A DNA stretch of 64,000 bases from Ginsengibacter sp038239385 (GCA_038239385.1 JBBSEV010000003.1:62001-126000); one strand, 5' to 3'; shown: positions 17,889 through 26,648, counted from the first letter of the stretch. The notes: generated from the sequence alone by a model not told the origin. Numbers and translations: made by a program.

Positions 17889-18479
17889 TTATTTCGACAA
17901 TCCTTTCAATTGAAGAATAAATTTGTTCGTATTATACCCTGCTAATCCCTCATGTTTTAATACTATTTTTCCTTCTTTATTGATCACTATCGTCGTTGGC
18001 AAAGTTCCACTGAAAATTTCACTAGAAACCTCTCCGGAACGATTATATAAAGGAATAATAAAATGATTTTTTTCAATATATTTAATTGCTTTTGCTTTGT
18101 CTTCATCTTCGTTCATAAACAGAAAAGTAAACCTGTCATCATCACTTAATTTCAGATATAACTCATTTAAAGAAGACATTTCTGCCCGGCACGGTGGGCA
18201 CCACGATGCCCATAAGTTTATGAATACTACCTTGCCTTTTAAATCGCTTGTAGCTAGAGTTTTACCATTAGAATCTGTAAATGAAAAAGATATATTTTCA
18301 GCTAAGTTTTTATTTACTTCATCTTTGTTTAATTCTATATTAAATAAACCAGCTGAAACCATTTTTTGCAATAGCCAGGATTTTGCATCCGGGCTAAAAA
18401 TGATAAGAATAGCAAAGCTAAAAAACAATATGCTTAGCCCTCTTTTTTTTAACTTATCAAACAAGTCCTTTAAATTCAT
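17889..18479 (-). CDS. TlpA/ResA-family membrane-anchored thioredoxin
   Basis: A 196-residue protein with one N-terminal membrane anchor (about residues 14-32, LSILFFSFAILIIF) and a periplasmic thioredoxin fold: SDLKGKVVFINLWASWCPPC with the CPPC redox motif, RFTFLFMNEDEDKAKAIKYI, and the cis-Pro loop GTLPTTIVINKEG. Such proteins reduce periplasmic disulfides or serve cytochrome c and Sox (SoxW-like) partners. Its place between the SoxB-like and the persulfide dioxygenase genes suggests a thiol partner for sulfur oxidation. No obvious promoter box lies at the proper distance from the palindromes at 18587-18627. Confidence 0.9.
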   Translation of the reverse strand: MNLKDLFDKLKKRGLSILFFSFAILIIFSPDAKSWLLQKMVSAGLFNIELNKDEVNKNLAENISFSFTDSNGKTLATSDLKGKVVFINLWASWCPPCRAEMSSLNELYLKLSDDDRFTFLFMNEDEDKAKAIKYIEKNHFIIPLYNRSGEVSSEIFSGTLPTTIVINKEGKIVLKHEGLAGYNTNKFILQLKGLSK

Positions 18480-18586
18480 AAAATTGATTTAATCTTTACT
18501 GCTATAATCATACTCTATTTTGATTATTATTCTTATCCAAATACCTTTCTTCCTTTTGTAAAGTTCACCAAAATCTATTTCTTTTC

Positions 18587-18627
18587 TGTAACACTTGTCA
18601 CCAAACAATAGTGTGACTTATGTCACA
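18587..18627. promoter_or_regulatory. Two Crp/Fnr-type palindromes, centres 25 bp apart
   Basis: TGTAA-CACTTG-TCACC (18587-18602, imperfect) and TGTGA-CTTATG-TCACA (18612-18627, perfect). They lie between the SoxB-like gene and TlpA. For the minus strand no TTTG-type box occurs 33 bp away. On the plus strand TAATTTTA at 18649-18656 is centred exactly 33 bp from the perfect site, and would drive a short plus-strand transcript starting near 18660. Confidence 0.65.
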
Positions 18628-18667
18628 GTGATTATATTTCGAAAGGTCTAATTTTAATTTCGAACAA

Positions 18668-18781
18668 ATGGTTCAAGTTATTACTTGGTTGCCTTGCATG
18701 TCTTGGGCTTATTTATTTAATCGTAGTTCTTCTACACTACTAATAAAAATACGGGAAAGGTTTAAAAATATTTTTACCTGA
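18668..18781 (+). CDS. Possible 37-residue ORF under a Crp-type site
   Basis: ATG at 18668 opens 37 codons (MVQVITWLPCMSWAYLF...) ending at TGA 18781, slightly overlapping the 3' end of the SoxB-like gene on the other strand. The peptide has a hydrophobic, Trp/Cys-containing first half and a basic second half. No family is recognised. The only support is its position 8 nt behind the expected start of a transcript from the Crp-type site at 18612-18627. It may equally be a non-coding or chance ORF. Confidence 0.15.
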   Translation: MVQVITWLPCMSWAYLFNRSSSTLLIKIRERFKNIFT

Positions 18782-20525
18782 ATACATAATCATACCCTTC
18801 TAACTGTGAAAGCAGATCAGGTGATTCATCTGTTGCAATAACCCTTCCCTGGACTTTGGGAGATACTGGTGAATGTTCTTTTAAGTAATCTCTCATTATT
18901 TGATGTAAAGTGACGTCAAGTTTTTTTGGATTGTTTACATGTTCTACCCTGCATAAATTATCATCGGGATCACCTTCACGCTCACAGGCCACTATGCTAT
19001 ACACTTTTGCTTTATCCAGGAGTTCTCCTTTTACTTTAACCCAGTTCAATCTTTTATTAAAAATATTGTGTGCTGTAAAATTTATTTCCATTCCTGCAAA
19101 GCGAACCATCCATCCGCCAAAGCGCTCAGCAGCACTTTTCGCAAATACATTATGCAACTCAGATTCAAGCCAGGCAAGCAATTGGGCACCTGATATTTCA
19201 CCGGTTTTTGCATCACTATCTACCGGTAACATACTCCATAAATATTCATTAGTTATATCTGCTGTCCCTGTTGAATCCGGAATTAGTGGGGGACAAAAGC
19301 GAAAGCCATTGCTCAATGCAATATCCGGATTAAACTTCCACATTATAGCATCAGTTATCATATTATCCATCGGGCTTTCTAAAACGAAATAACGAACAAG
19401 AGGCGTTTTAGTTTTACCTATAACAGTGTTCAATTCTTTCCTGTAAGGCTCTCTTGCCAGCTTAATCATGTTAAGCATTTCTTCATCAGCTTTATATTTT
19501 TCAGGATCAACATCTAACAACTGGTAGTTATGATCTTTTACTTTTCCATCTTCGATTACAATATCAAGTTTTGAAATGAATGAACCAAAGGCCCCTGGCT
19601 CTGTAACCTTTGCATATTTTGCTTCAATAGGTTTTCTTACTCTTTCATGTGTGTCTGCACCTAAAATATAATCAACACCGTCAATCTCTTTTTTATTTCC
19701 AAGATCAACCTGTTGAGTAAGCCCCATGTGAGTAATTAAAAAAACCATTTTGCACACTTCATAGTCACGTAATATTTTTATGTATTTGCTTACATTAATT
19801 TCAGGATTTGTAAACCGGATCCCTTTACTGTATGCAGGCGATTGCCGACGTGGAGTAAGCGGATCATTGTAACCAATAAAACCAATTTTTATCCCCGCAA
19901 GAATCACTGTCCAGTAAGGCGGAAACATCAGATCACCATTGAGTTCATCATTAGTATCATGGAACATATTTGCACATATCTTATCAGCATTGTAACCACC
20001 TAAATCTTTTTGCATCATTTCTTTTCCATACACTACTTCCCAATTTCCCGGCAACACAAGGTCGTACCCAATATTATTTATTAGAGGAATAATGGCCTGT
20101 CCTTTACTCAACGCCGCAACACCACCTCCCTGGAAACAATCGCCTCCATCAATAATTAGTGTATTGCCTGTATTTTGTTTTTTTAAATCGAGGAGCATTG
20201 TTTTTAACACAGCAAGGCCTCCACGTTTTTTATATACCGCCTTACCATTTTCCCAAAAAAATTCATCATGGGTATATAGTTGTGCATGTATATCTGCAGT
20301 GTGTAATAACGTTATATGCTGTGCTTTATCTTTTCGTACAGCATTGGTTTTCTTAATTTCTTTTTCATGTTGAGCATCCCCGGATGCTGCTCCCGCAATT
20401 TGCGGTAAACCAACAAATGCAAGTCCGGCTAAGCCTGCTGTGTTCTTTATAAATTTTCGCCGGCTGTTTGCAGTGTTTGACTGATTATCTGAAGGCCCTG
20501 GCAATAATGGATCTTGCTGACACAT
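18774..20525 (-). CDS. soxB: SoxB-like thiosulfohydrolase (5'-nucleotidase superfamily)
   Basis: A 583-residue periplasmic protein with a Tat signal (SRRKFIKNTAGLAGLAFVGL, residues 21-40). The metallophosphoesterase core shows LLHTADIHAQL, IDGGDCFQGGG, LPGNWEVVYG and ITHMGLTQ; the GNWE...YG box, where ordinary 5'-nucleotidases have GNHEFD, is a SoxB mark. A nucleotidase-type C-terminal domain follows. SoxB hydrolyses sulfate from a SoxY-bound cysteine S-thiosulfonate using two Mn ions. No SoxY, SoxZ, SoxA or SoxX is in the window, so the carrier is elsewhere or different. It sits 52 nt after the half-transporter genes, probably in their operon. Confidence 0.82.
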   Translation of the reverse strand: MCQQDPLLPGPSDNQSNTANSRRKFIKNTAGLAGLAFVGLPQIAGAASGDAQHEKEIKKTNAVRKDKAQHITLLHTADIHAQLYTHDEFFWENGKAVYKKRGGLAVLKTMLLDLKKQNTGNTLIIDGGDCFQGGGVAALSKGQAIIPLINNIGYDLVLPGNWEVVYGKEMMQKDLGGYNADKICANMFHDTNDELNGDLMFPPYWTVILAGIKIGFIGYNDPLTPRRQSPAYSKGIRFTNPEINVSKYIKILRDYEVCKMVFLITHMGLTQQVDLGNKKEIDGVDYILGADTHERVRKPIEAKYAKVTEPGAFGSFISKLDIVIEDGKVKDHNYQLLDVDPEKYKADEEMLNMIKLAREPYRKELNTVIGKTKTPLVRYFVLESPMDNMITDAIMWKFNPDIALSNGFRFCPPLIPDSTGTADITNEYLWSMLPVDSDAKTGEISGAQLLAWLESELHNVFAKSAAERFGGWMVRFAGMEINFTAHNIFNKRLNWVKVKGELLDKAKVYSIVACEREGDPDDNLCRVEHVNNPKKLDVTLHQIMRDYLKEHSPVSPKVQGRVIATDESPDLLSQLEGYDYVFR

Positions 20526-20577
20526 GAAATATTATTTACAGAATATTAAATGATTAAAAATTTAAAGAACCAATAAA

Positions 20578-21090
20578 TTAATGTGGCAGTTTTTCTTTCA
20601 TCAATCCATAAACCCATGTACCGCCAATTGCACTAAGTAAAGCAACAACAACTACCAATGCGCCTGTTCCAATTTGGGCATACATTGGTCCAGGACAAGC
20701 TCCGGTAAGCGCCCATCCAAAACCAAAAAGCAATCCGCCATAAACCTGGCCTTTGTTGAATCTCTTTTGATGCAGTTCAATCTTTTCTCCGCTAAGCGTT
20801 TTTATGTTGAGCCTCTTTATTAACTGTACAGAAATAATTCCTATTACAACAGCAGACCCAATTACACCATACATGTGAAAACTTTGTAAGCGAAACATTT
20901 CCTGGATCCGAAACCATGAAATGACTTCTGACTTCACTAAAATAATTCCAAATAAAATCCCTACGAATAAGTATTTTAAATAAGACCACACAGGCTCTTT
21001 TTCTTTTTGTTCTTCAGCATAAATTGTATCTAAAGAACGCACTTCAAAATCTGTATTGGTTTCTTTGTTTAAGGTTGTTATATCATTCAT
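20578..21090 (-). CDS. YeeE/YedE-family half transporter (ACPGP half)
   Basis: A 170-residue membrane protein, four predicted helices, with the sulfur-transport signature GFGWALTGACPGPMYAQIG in the third quarter. In full-length YeeE/TsuA thiosulfate transporters two such halves, each with a key cysteine, are fused; here they are separate genes 3 nt apart. Residues 1-40 form a hydrophilic cytoplasmic N-terminus. Expected to import thiosulfate or a related sulfur species together with the next protein upstream. Confidence 0.87.
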   Translation of the reverse strand: MNDITTLNKETNTDFEVRSLDTIYAEEQKEKEPVWSYLKYLFVGILFGIILVKSEVISWFRIQEMFRLQSFHMYGVIGSAVVIGIISVQLIKRLNIKTLSGEKIELHQKRFNKGQVYGGLLFGFGWALTGACPGPMYAQIGTGALVVVVALLSAIGGTWVYGLMKEKLPH

Positions 21091-21093
21091 ACA

Positions 21094-21657
21094 TTAAAGC
21101 ATTAAAATAAATGGGAGAATAAGGTTAGCCATTATAAAACCTCCGATCATAAAACATATAGTGGCAATTAATGAAGGGAGTTGTAAATTAGAAAGTCCCA
21201 TGATCGAATGGCCGGAAGTACAGCCACCAGCATATCTTGTACCAAAGCCTACCAAAAAACCTCCGCCAACTATTAGTATAAGACCTTTCAGCGTGAACAA
21301 CTGCTGAAAGTTAAAAAGCTGCTTAGGTAACTGCGAATGATAATCAGTAATGCCGTAGGTTGACAGCTCACTTACTAATTTTGGATTTACCTGAACAGGC
21401 TGATCATTCATAAGTAAAGTTGCCGCAATAAACCCGCCGATTAATATTCCCGTGACTAAAACTATATTCCATATCTCTTTTTTCCAATCATAACTAAAGT
21501 AAGGGATTTTTGAAGGGAGGCATGCTGCACATATATGCCGCAAAGATGAGGATATGCCAAAAGTTTTATTCCCAATAATTAATAATAAAGGAACCATCAA
21601 GCCAATTAGCGGGCCAGCCACATACCATGGCCAGGGTTGTTTTAATATTTCTAACAT
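21094..21657 (-). CDS. YeeE/YedE-family half transporter (CTSGH half)
   Basis: A 187-residue membrane protein with about five helices and the signature GFGTRYAGGCTSGHSIMG. This is the first half of the split YeeE/YedE (Sulf_transp) pair; a conserved cysteine pair also occurs in HICAACLPSKIPYF. It lies 16 nt after the TauE/SafE gene and 3 nt before the second half, so the three membrane proteins are co-expressed. Substrate is inferred to be thiosulfate or sulfide-derived sulfur. Confidence 0.88.
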   Translation of the reverse strand: MLEILKQPWPWYVAGPLIGLMVPLLLIIGNKTFGISSSLRHICAACLPSKIPYFSYDWKKEIWNIVLVTGILIGGFIAATLLMNDQPVQVNPKLVSELSTYGITDYHSQLPKQLFNFQQLFTLKGLILIVGGGFLVGFGTRYAGGCTSGHSIMGLSNLQLPSLIATICFMIGGFIMANLILPFILML

Positions 21658-21673
21658 CGTATTCTTTTAAATT

Positions 21674-22477
21674 TTATTTGTTGAAAAAGATTTCCTTTAT
21701 CAATATAAAAATACCCATTACCAGCACGAACCACCCAAAACCTTTTTTCAACTTTTCCCCTTTTATTTTTTTATTTAATAAGCCTCCTATGATAATGCCT
21801 GTAATCGCTATTAAGGTAATTATAGTCAGGAAAATCCAATCAATAGCAAAGTGGCCCAGGTCTCCTGTAAACCCAATCAAAGAATTTAATGCAATAATTA
21901 ATAATGAGGTGCCTACTGCTTCTTTCATCGGTAAGCCTACAAAAAGAACTAAAGTAGGTATTAATAAAAATCCACCGCCAGCACCTAAAATGCCGGTTGC
22001 CAATCCTACCGCAACACCATACACCAGAAGTTTTATTAAATTTATTTTAGTTTGAACGGGTTGTTCATCCCTTGTTTCTTTATTCCCATTTCTTATCATA
22101 GCATTAGCGGCAGCTATCATTAAAATAGCAAACAAAATCATGGTAAGCAAAGAATGTGTGATGATAAAAGCTCCTATGACAAATATTTTTTCAGGAACGT
22201 AGGGTATGATAAATTTTCTTGTAATAAACACAGTAGTTATAGAAGATAACCCAAATAACAAAGCAACCTTAACCCGTACTAAGTTCTTACGATAGTTATT
22301 TATAGCGCCCGCGAGGCTTGTTGAACCTACTATAAATAATGAATAAGAAGTAGATAGAACCGGATTGATATTAAACAGGTATACCAGTACAGGCACAGTT
22401 AAAATAGAACCGCCACCGCCGATTAAGCCTAATGAAATACCAATAAATAAGGAAGCTATGTACCCTACTATTTCCAT
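21674..22477 (-). CDS. TauE/SafE-family sulfite/sulfonate exporter-type permease
   Basis: A 267-residue integral membrane protein with about eight helices. The duplicated family motif is clear: IGISLGLIGGGGSILTVPVL near the N-terminus and GLATGILGAGGGFLLIPTLV in the second half. Members export sulfite or organosulfonates. It is the first gene of the operon TauE - half YeeE - half YeeE - SoxB-like, with a Crp-type palindrome 35-50 nt upstream. In a thiosulfate-degrading pathway its likely job is removal of sulfite or sulfate. Confidence 0.92.
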   Translation of the reverse strand: MEIVGYIASLFIGISLGLIGGGGSILTVPVLVYLFNINPVLSTSYSLFIVGSTSLAGAINNYRKNLVRVKVALLFGLSSITTVFITRKFIIPYVPEKIFVIGAFIITHSLLTMILFAILMIAAANAMIRNGNKETRDEQPVQTKINLIKLLVYGVAVGLATGILGAGGGFLLIPTLVLFVGLPMKEAVGTSLLIIALNSLIGFTGDLGHFAIDWIFLTIITLIAITGIIIGGLLNKKIKGEKLKKGFGWFVLVMGIFILIKEIFFNK

Positions 22478-22511
22478 AAATGCAAATATGACGGTAAAAA
22501 ATCAGAGACAT

Positions 22512-22527
22512 TGTGATAGTTGTCACA
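22512..22527. promoter_or_regulatory. Crp/Fnr-type palindrome upstream of the sulfur transporter operon
   Basis: TGTGA-TAGTTG-TCACA, perfect arms. Its centre is 33 bp upstream of the centre of CATATTTG (minus strand, 22483-22490), a near match to the TAnnTTTG -7 box, the same geometry as at 17763-17778. Start of transcription would fall a few nt before the ATG at 22477. Confidence 0.7.
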
Positions 22528-22636
22528 TAAAAAAATTTAAGGTATCCGGATGACGGCTAATGATTTGTAATTAAGTATTGCACCAACGGCGGAAACAATT
22601 GCAGAGAAAAAAACCAGGTGGCTTGTCAACTTCCTT

Positions 22637-23275
22637 TTAGTGATTGGGCGCTTTAATCCATTCAATAGAATTTCTATGAATGACAGCCCAATTTTTCGTT
22701 TCCATCTTTTTTAATAAACGGCTGATTACTTCTCTTGAAGAATTGAGGTCGTTGGCAATATCCTGGTGGGTCATTTTTAAATTTACCCCTAACTTCTTTA
22801 CCTGCTTTTTTAAATAATCTTCCAGGCGTTCATCCATATTAGAGAAGGCAATGGCATCAATTGTTTTTAGTAATTCTTCAAAGCGATTACGATAGGATGT
22901 GATTACAAACTGGTACCAGCTTTTGTATTTGCTCATCCATTGGTCCATAAATTCCAGGGGAATAGCTAACAATGTAGCATCTGTAAGTGCTTTCGCTAAC
23001 ACTTCACTTGTTTCATGTTTGGCTGCGCATACCATTGAAAGAGAACAAGCCTGCCCTGCATCAAGATGATAAATAAAAAACTCTTTGCCTTCATCATCTT
23101 CTCTGTACAGCTTAATAACACCATCTATAATAAGCATTGTTGAACGAATTGTTTGGCCAACCCGTAGTAATGCTTCACCGGCTTTTACTTCCCTTATTGT
23201 GCCATGTTTAATTATATCCTTATATAAATTTTCTTGAAGGTTTGGAAAAAGTTGCTCAAGCTGTTGTGTGTCCAT
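22637..23275 (-). CDS. Crp/Fnr-family transcriptional regulator
   Basis: A 212-residue regulator with an N-terminal cyclic-nucleotide-binding-type beta roll (about 20-120: GEALLRVGQTIRSTMLIIDG, FFIYHLDAGQACSLSMVCAA) and a C-terminal winged helix (about 150-205: MTHQDIANDLNSSREVISRL with the HTH). The Cys in the ACSLSMVCA segment is a plausible redox or sulfur-sensing residue; such a Cys pair is common in a subgroup of Bacteroidota regulators that lie next to TauE/YeeE genes. It lies 160 nt upstream of the transporter operon on the same strand and probably binds the TGTGA-N6-TCACA sites. Confidence 0.92.
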   Translation of the reverse strand: MDTQQLEQLFPNLQENLYKDIIKHGTIREVKAGEALLRVGQTIRSTMLIIDGVIKLYREDDEGKEFFIYHLDAGQACSLSMVCAAKHETSEVLAKALTDATLLAIPLEFMDQWMSKYKSWYQFVITSYRNRFEELLKTIDAIAFSNMDERLEDYLKKQVKKLGVNLKMTHQDIANDLNSSREVISRLLKKMETKNWAVIHRNSIEWIKAPNH

Positions 23276-23449
23276 ATTTTCTTTTGAGGAAGAAAAGTAA
23301 TATAATTAAAAAGAATTATTTCCATAAATGAAACATGATGTTGAAAAATCGCAGAGATCGTGATATTTGAAACATTAAATTTTTTTAATGAATTAAAATT
23401 TCATCTTTTGTATTGCGTCTGAAAAGAAAGGATAAATTTTACCAAACAT

Positions 23450-23490
23450 ATTTGCAGTCTTTTATTAAGTCGGTATTACTTACTGCAAAT
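23450..23490. terminator. Inverted repeat downstream of methyltransferase gene
   Basis: ATTTGCAGT (23450-23458) and ACTGCAAAT (23482-23490) are perfect 9-bp arms with a 23-nt loop, 41 nt past the stop of the minus-strand methyltransferase. There is no strong T-tract, so a terminator role is tentative; a regulator site is also possible. The rest of the 255-nt spacer holds nothing recognisable. Confidence 0.3.
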
Positions 23491-23530
23491 GTTCGTTTCA
23501 ATTATAGATGTGTTGAAATTTTTTTTAAAT

Positions 23531-24463
23531 TCAACCTATTCTGCTGGAGTTTGCCTTCTTTAGTTTGATTAATGTTCTGTGCCATTGGTCTTTTCTGTAA
23601 GAATTTATTTCCTTATCATTTAATTTTTCTTCCATTCTTTTATAGAAAGCCTCTAACAGGTTTGGATTGAAAACCTGGCTATAACCATGTTGCGAAACAG
23701 CTCTGTGGAGATTTGTGATAGCTGCCGGCGTATCTTCTGTTAAATCCTGCGTAAAGGAATTAATATTTATATTTTCCTTAGTAAATCCGGCTTTTAAAAG
23801 AGCATTACGAATCTGCTCAATCGAAAGATAATATAAAGGGATATTTATTTTGTCCATGTATTGTTTAAATGGTTCTTTATTAAAAACTTCATAAATAACA
23901 TCCCAATGTTTTTTCATGCTACCTGCATGGCCAAACTGAAGCACAGCTATACCACCTGGCTTTAGTGATTCATGAATACTTCTTAATGCATTTTCAAGAT
24001 TTTGCATTGCAAACAATTCATATTTTTCCCTTTCAGCAAATGGTAAGTATGCATAAAATATTTTGCTTGTTTTATAAGGCGGTTGCCAATGAAGCCCTTC
24101 ATTTGAAATGATAATGTTTGTATCTTTTGTTTCTGCTGAAAGATTATAAAAAGAACCTGTAACACCTTTAATTTTTTCTCCGGAATTTTTTATAAGACGA
24201 TTTACATTTTGTTCGCTATAATCAAGCCCTGTAAGGTCAATCTCTGCACCATGAAAACCATTTTCCAAAGCATGGAGAAATTCAATGGTAAGATTTCCGG
24301 GACCACAAGCAATATCCAATGCCTTAATAGTTTCAGGATTTTTAAATGCTGATTTTGCCATTTCAATAGCACATTGAATTACGGTTCTGCCAATGGTTTT
24401 TTGTGACGATGAATTCAATTCATAGTCTTTGCTCATGTGAAAGTGTTTATCTTGTTGTATCAT
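23531..24463 (-). CDS. Class I SAM-dependent methyltransferase
   Basis: A 310-residue enzyme with the SAM-binding motif I ALDIACGPGNLTIEF (about residue 48), motif II acidic end in DLTGLDYSEQNVNRL, and the post-motif stretch IISNEGLHWQPPY and ESLKPGGIAVLQFGHAG. The fold resembles trans-aconitate or juvenile-hormone-acid type small-molecule methyltransferases. The substrate is unknown. Last gene of the methyltransferase/transporter run, 33 nt after an MFS gene. Confidence 0.87.
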   Translation of the reverse strand: MIQQDKHFHMSKDYELNSSSQKTIGRTVIQCAIEMAKSAFKNPETIKALDIACGPGNLTIEFLHALENGFHGAEIDLTGLDYSEQNVNRLIKNSGEKIKGVTGSFYNLSAETKDTNIIISNEGLHWQPPYKTSKIFYAYLPFAEREKYELFAMQNLENALRSIHESLKPGGIAVLQFGHAGSMKKHWDVIYEVFNKEPFKQYMDKINIPLYYLSIEQIRNALLKAGFTKENININSFTQDLTEDTPAAITNLHRAVSQHGYSQVFNPNLLEAFYKRMEEKLNDKEINSYRKDQWHRTLIKLKKANSSRIG

Positions 24464-24496
24464 TTTATATTAATTATTGAATGAAGTTTTTAATAA

Positions 24497-25768
24497 TTAT
24501 ATCTCGTAATAATCAAGCTCTTTACCAAACGTTTCCTTTGTGAAAAGTGCAGCTATTGCGGAAATAAAAATTGCACATATAATTACTAATGCTGCACTGT
24601 TTACCAAACCTAAAGAAGGTTTTACCTGTTGAAAAATAAATGAAAGTGGAATGAATATAGCTCTCATAAAATTAGGTGCAGATACGGTTGCAGTGGCGCG
24701 CAAATTAGTACCAAACGTTTCGGAGACAGTTGTCAGTAATATAGGGAAGTAAGTTGAACCTATAACAGCACATCGTGCATAAAATTCAAATAAAGTTTGT
24801 GGCGGAAAATAAAGAAACCAAAGCACGCCGGCGAGCTGAATAAAAAGAGCAACATATATTGTTTTCTTCCTGCTCTTTAACCATTGACTTATTAAGGTCA
24901 TAAAGATTTCGCCTGTAGAAATTCCAATATAAAAAACTGCAAGGGCTGTACCTGCGTCAGGAATTTCTTTCATGACGAATTGCTTCCCAAATTCCGGTGC
25001 AGCCGAAGCTAATATGCTTACTATTATAGTTACAGGTGACCCTATTAATATTAATTTCAGATATTTAAAAACTAATTTTTTACTGGAAACAAGTTTTAAA
25101 AAATTCCCTCGGTTTATGTGTGTATCTTCTAATGACTTTTTAAAAATTCCACTTTCAGAAACACTTATTCTTAAAATCAATAAAATAATTCCCATGCAGC
25201 TTCCGATTATATATGCAGTGCGCCAGTAAAAATGGTGTGCAATAAATGAAGCGAATACAATTCCATATAATCCGGTTGCAGCTATCAGCACAGTTCCATA
25301 ACCTCTTTTCGCTGGCTTTATTAGTTCGCAAATAAGTGTTACACCTGCGCCCAATTCACCTGCTAAACCGAAGCCGGCAATTAATCTTAGTAATTTGTAT
25401 TGTGTTATACTTTCTACATAAGCTGTTGCAAAAGTGGCAAGAGAGTATATTATGATTGAACCAAACAAAACTTTTAACCTGCCTTTTTTATCACCGAGAA
25501 TTCCCCACACAATTCCGCCTATCAGCATTCCGGTGAATGTCCAATCCATAATGCTGATGCCGGTAGTTAATAAATCTTTTTCAACCACGCCTAAACTAGT
25601 AAGGCTTTGTATGCGCACTACATTAAAGAGATACACATCATACATATCCACGAAGTATCCCAATGCAGAAACTATAATGGCGGTTGTAATAAGCCAATTA
25701 TATTTTTTTACAGGTAAAGCAATATCCATCATTGAATTATTTTTGTTGTAAACAAATACTTTATTCAT
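24497..25768 (-). CDS. MFS transporter (sugar/metabolite:H+ symporter type)
   Basis: A 423-residue, 12-helix major facilitator. The loop 2-3 motif reads GILGDKKGRLKVLFGSIIIY, and helix 4-5 GFGLAGELGAGVTLICELIKP resembles the sugar/aromatic acid symporter branch. Most alike are SHS/AAHS-type proteins transporting organic acids. It follows the LCMT-like gene by 27 nt. The substrate may be the methylated product of the neighbouring enzymes, but nothing proves this. Confidence 0.88.
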   Translation of the reverse strand: MNKVFVYNKNNSMMDIALPVKKYNWLITTAIIVSALGYFVDMYDVYLFNVVRIQSLTSLGVVEKDLLTTGISIMDWTFTGMLIGGIVWGILGDKKGRLKVLFGSIIIYSLATFATAYVESITQYKLLRLIAGFGLAGELGAGVTLICELIKPAKRGYGTVLIAATGLYGIVFASFIAHHFYWRTAYIIGSCMGIILLILRISVSESGIFKKSLEDTHINRGNFLKLVSSKKLVFKYLKLILIGSPVTIIVSILASAAPEFGKQFVMKEIPDAGTALAVFYIGISTGEIFMTLISQWLKSRKKTIYVALFIQLAGVLWFLYFPPQTLFEFYARCAVIGSTYFPILLTTVSETFGTNLRATATVSAPNFMRAIFIPLSFIFQQVKPSLGLVNSAALVIICAIFISAIAALFTKETFGKELDYYEI

Positions 25769-25795
25769 GTGAGTGTATATAGCGGGATAATATTC

Positions 25796-26644
25796 TCAAC
25801 TTTTCACCAATGCTACCCATGCCGGTTCATTACAATTAAATGGAGTGCTTTCACCTGTTCTTTCTGCCTGGATATGTTTCATGGTAACTCTTTCTAAATT
25901 TTTAAATCCGCATTGTTTCACTATGTTCATGTAATAATCCGGGTCGTAACAATTCATAAACTCAAGCCCGACTGATTCAATTATTTTTCTTCGGGTTTCT
26001 ATACCATGTGCCCTGTTTTGCTCATTTACAAATTCAGGGTTTAAACCAAAATCACATACAAACCCTGAAACGGCGCCTGCAAAAAATGTGAGCACATTTC
26101 TTAAATCATTTTCGTGTAAATAATAAGTAATGCCTTCCATTACTAAAAGAGATGGCAATGTTGTATTCCATCCTTTTTTCGCCAGCGCTTCTCTCAGCAA
26201 TTCTATATTGGTAATATCGCATTCAATAAATTGAATGTTAGGGCAGGTATTATTCAAATAGTTTTCTTTCTCACTCATTACATACTTATCTACATCAAAT
26301 ATTATACAGTGAGGATAAAGCGAAGCAACCTCAACTGATAAAGGATCTATTCCTGCAGCCAGTATTATTACCTGCCCTGAAACATTTTCATTTTTACATT
26401 TTTCTAAAAATTGTACCGTACATTTTCTAACAAAAAACTTCCGATTAGTCAGTAGCTGTGTTTGTAAAAAATTTTCCTTCTTGTCAAACTTTTTGAATAA
26501 TGAGTCGGCACCGCTTAAATCCAGGCTGTCAAAATAATTCTGTGCAGCTTTACTATGCAGAACATCTTTTGACGTCCAGTTAAGTACAAGTGCGGAAGTA
26601 TCTGAAATGTTCATCGCTTTATTTTTTAGATTTTTTAATAACAT
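25796..26644 (-). CDS. LCMT/PPM1-family SAM-dependent methyltransferase
   Basis: A 282-residue protein of the leucine carboxyl methyltransferase-like family: VIILAAGIDPLSVEVASLYP (SAM motif I), IIFDVDKYVMSEKENYL, QFIECDIT, and LLVMEGITYYLHENDLRNVL, the family's conserved MEGxxxYL box. Bacterial members methylate carboxylates of small molecules, including polyketide or peptide precursors. The ATG at 26644 lies 4 nt after the MFS stop; a second ATG at 26611 (MNISDTSALV) matches the usual family N-terminus and is an equally good start. Confidence 0.88.
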   Translation of the reverse strand: MLLKNLKNKAMNISDTSALVLNWTSKDVLHSKAAQNYFDSLDLSGADSLFKKFDKKENFLQTQLLTNRKFFVRKCTVQFLEKCKNENVSGQVIILAAGIDPLSVEVASLYPHCIIFDVDKYVMSEKENYLNNTCPNIQFIECDITNIELLREALAKKGWNTTLPSLLVMEGITYYLHENDLRNVLTFFAGAVSGFVCDFGLNPEFVNEQNRAHGIETRRKIIESVGLEFMNCYDPDYYMNIVKQCGFKNLERVTMKHIQAERTGESTPFNCNEPAWVALVKS

Positions 26645-26648
26645 GATT

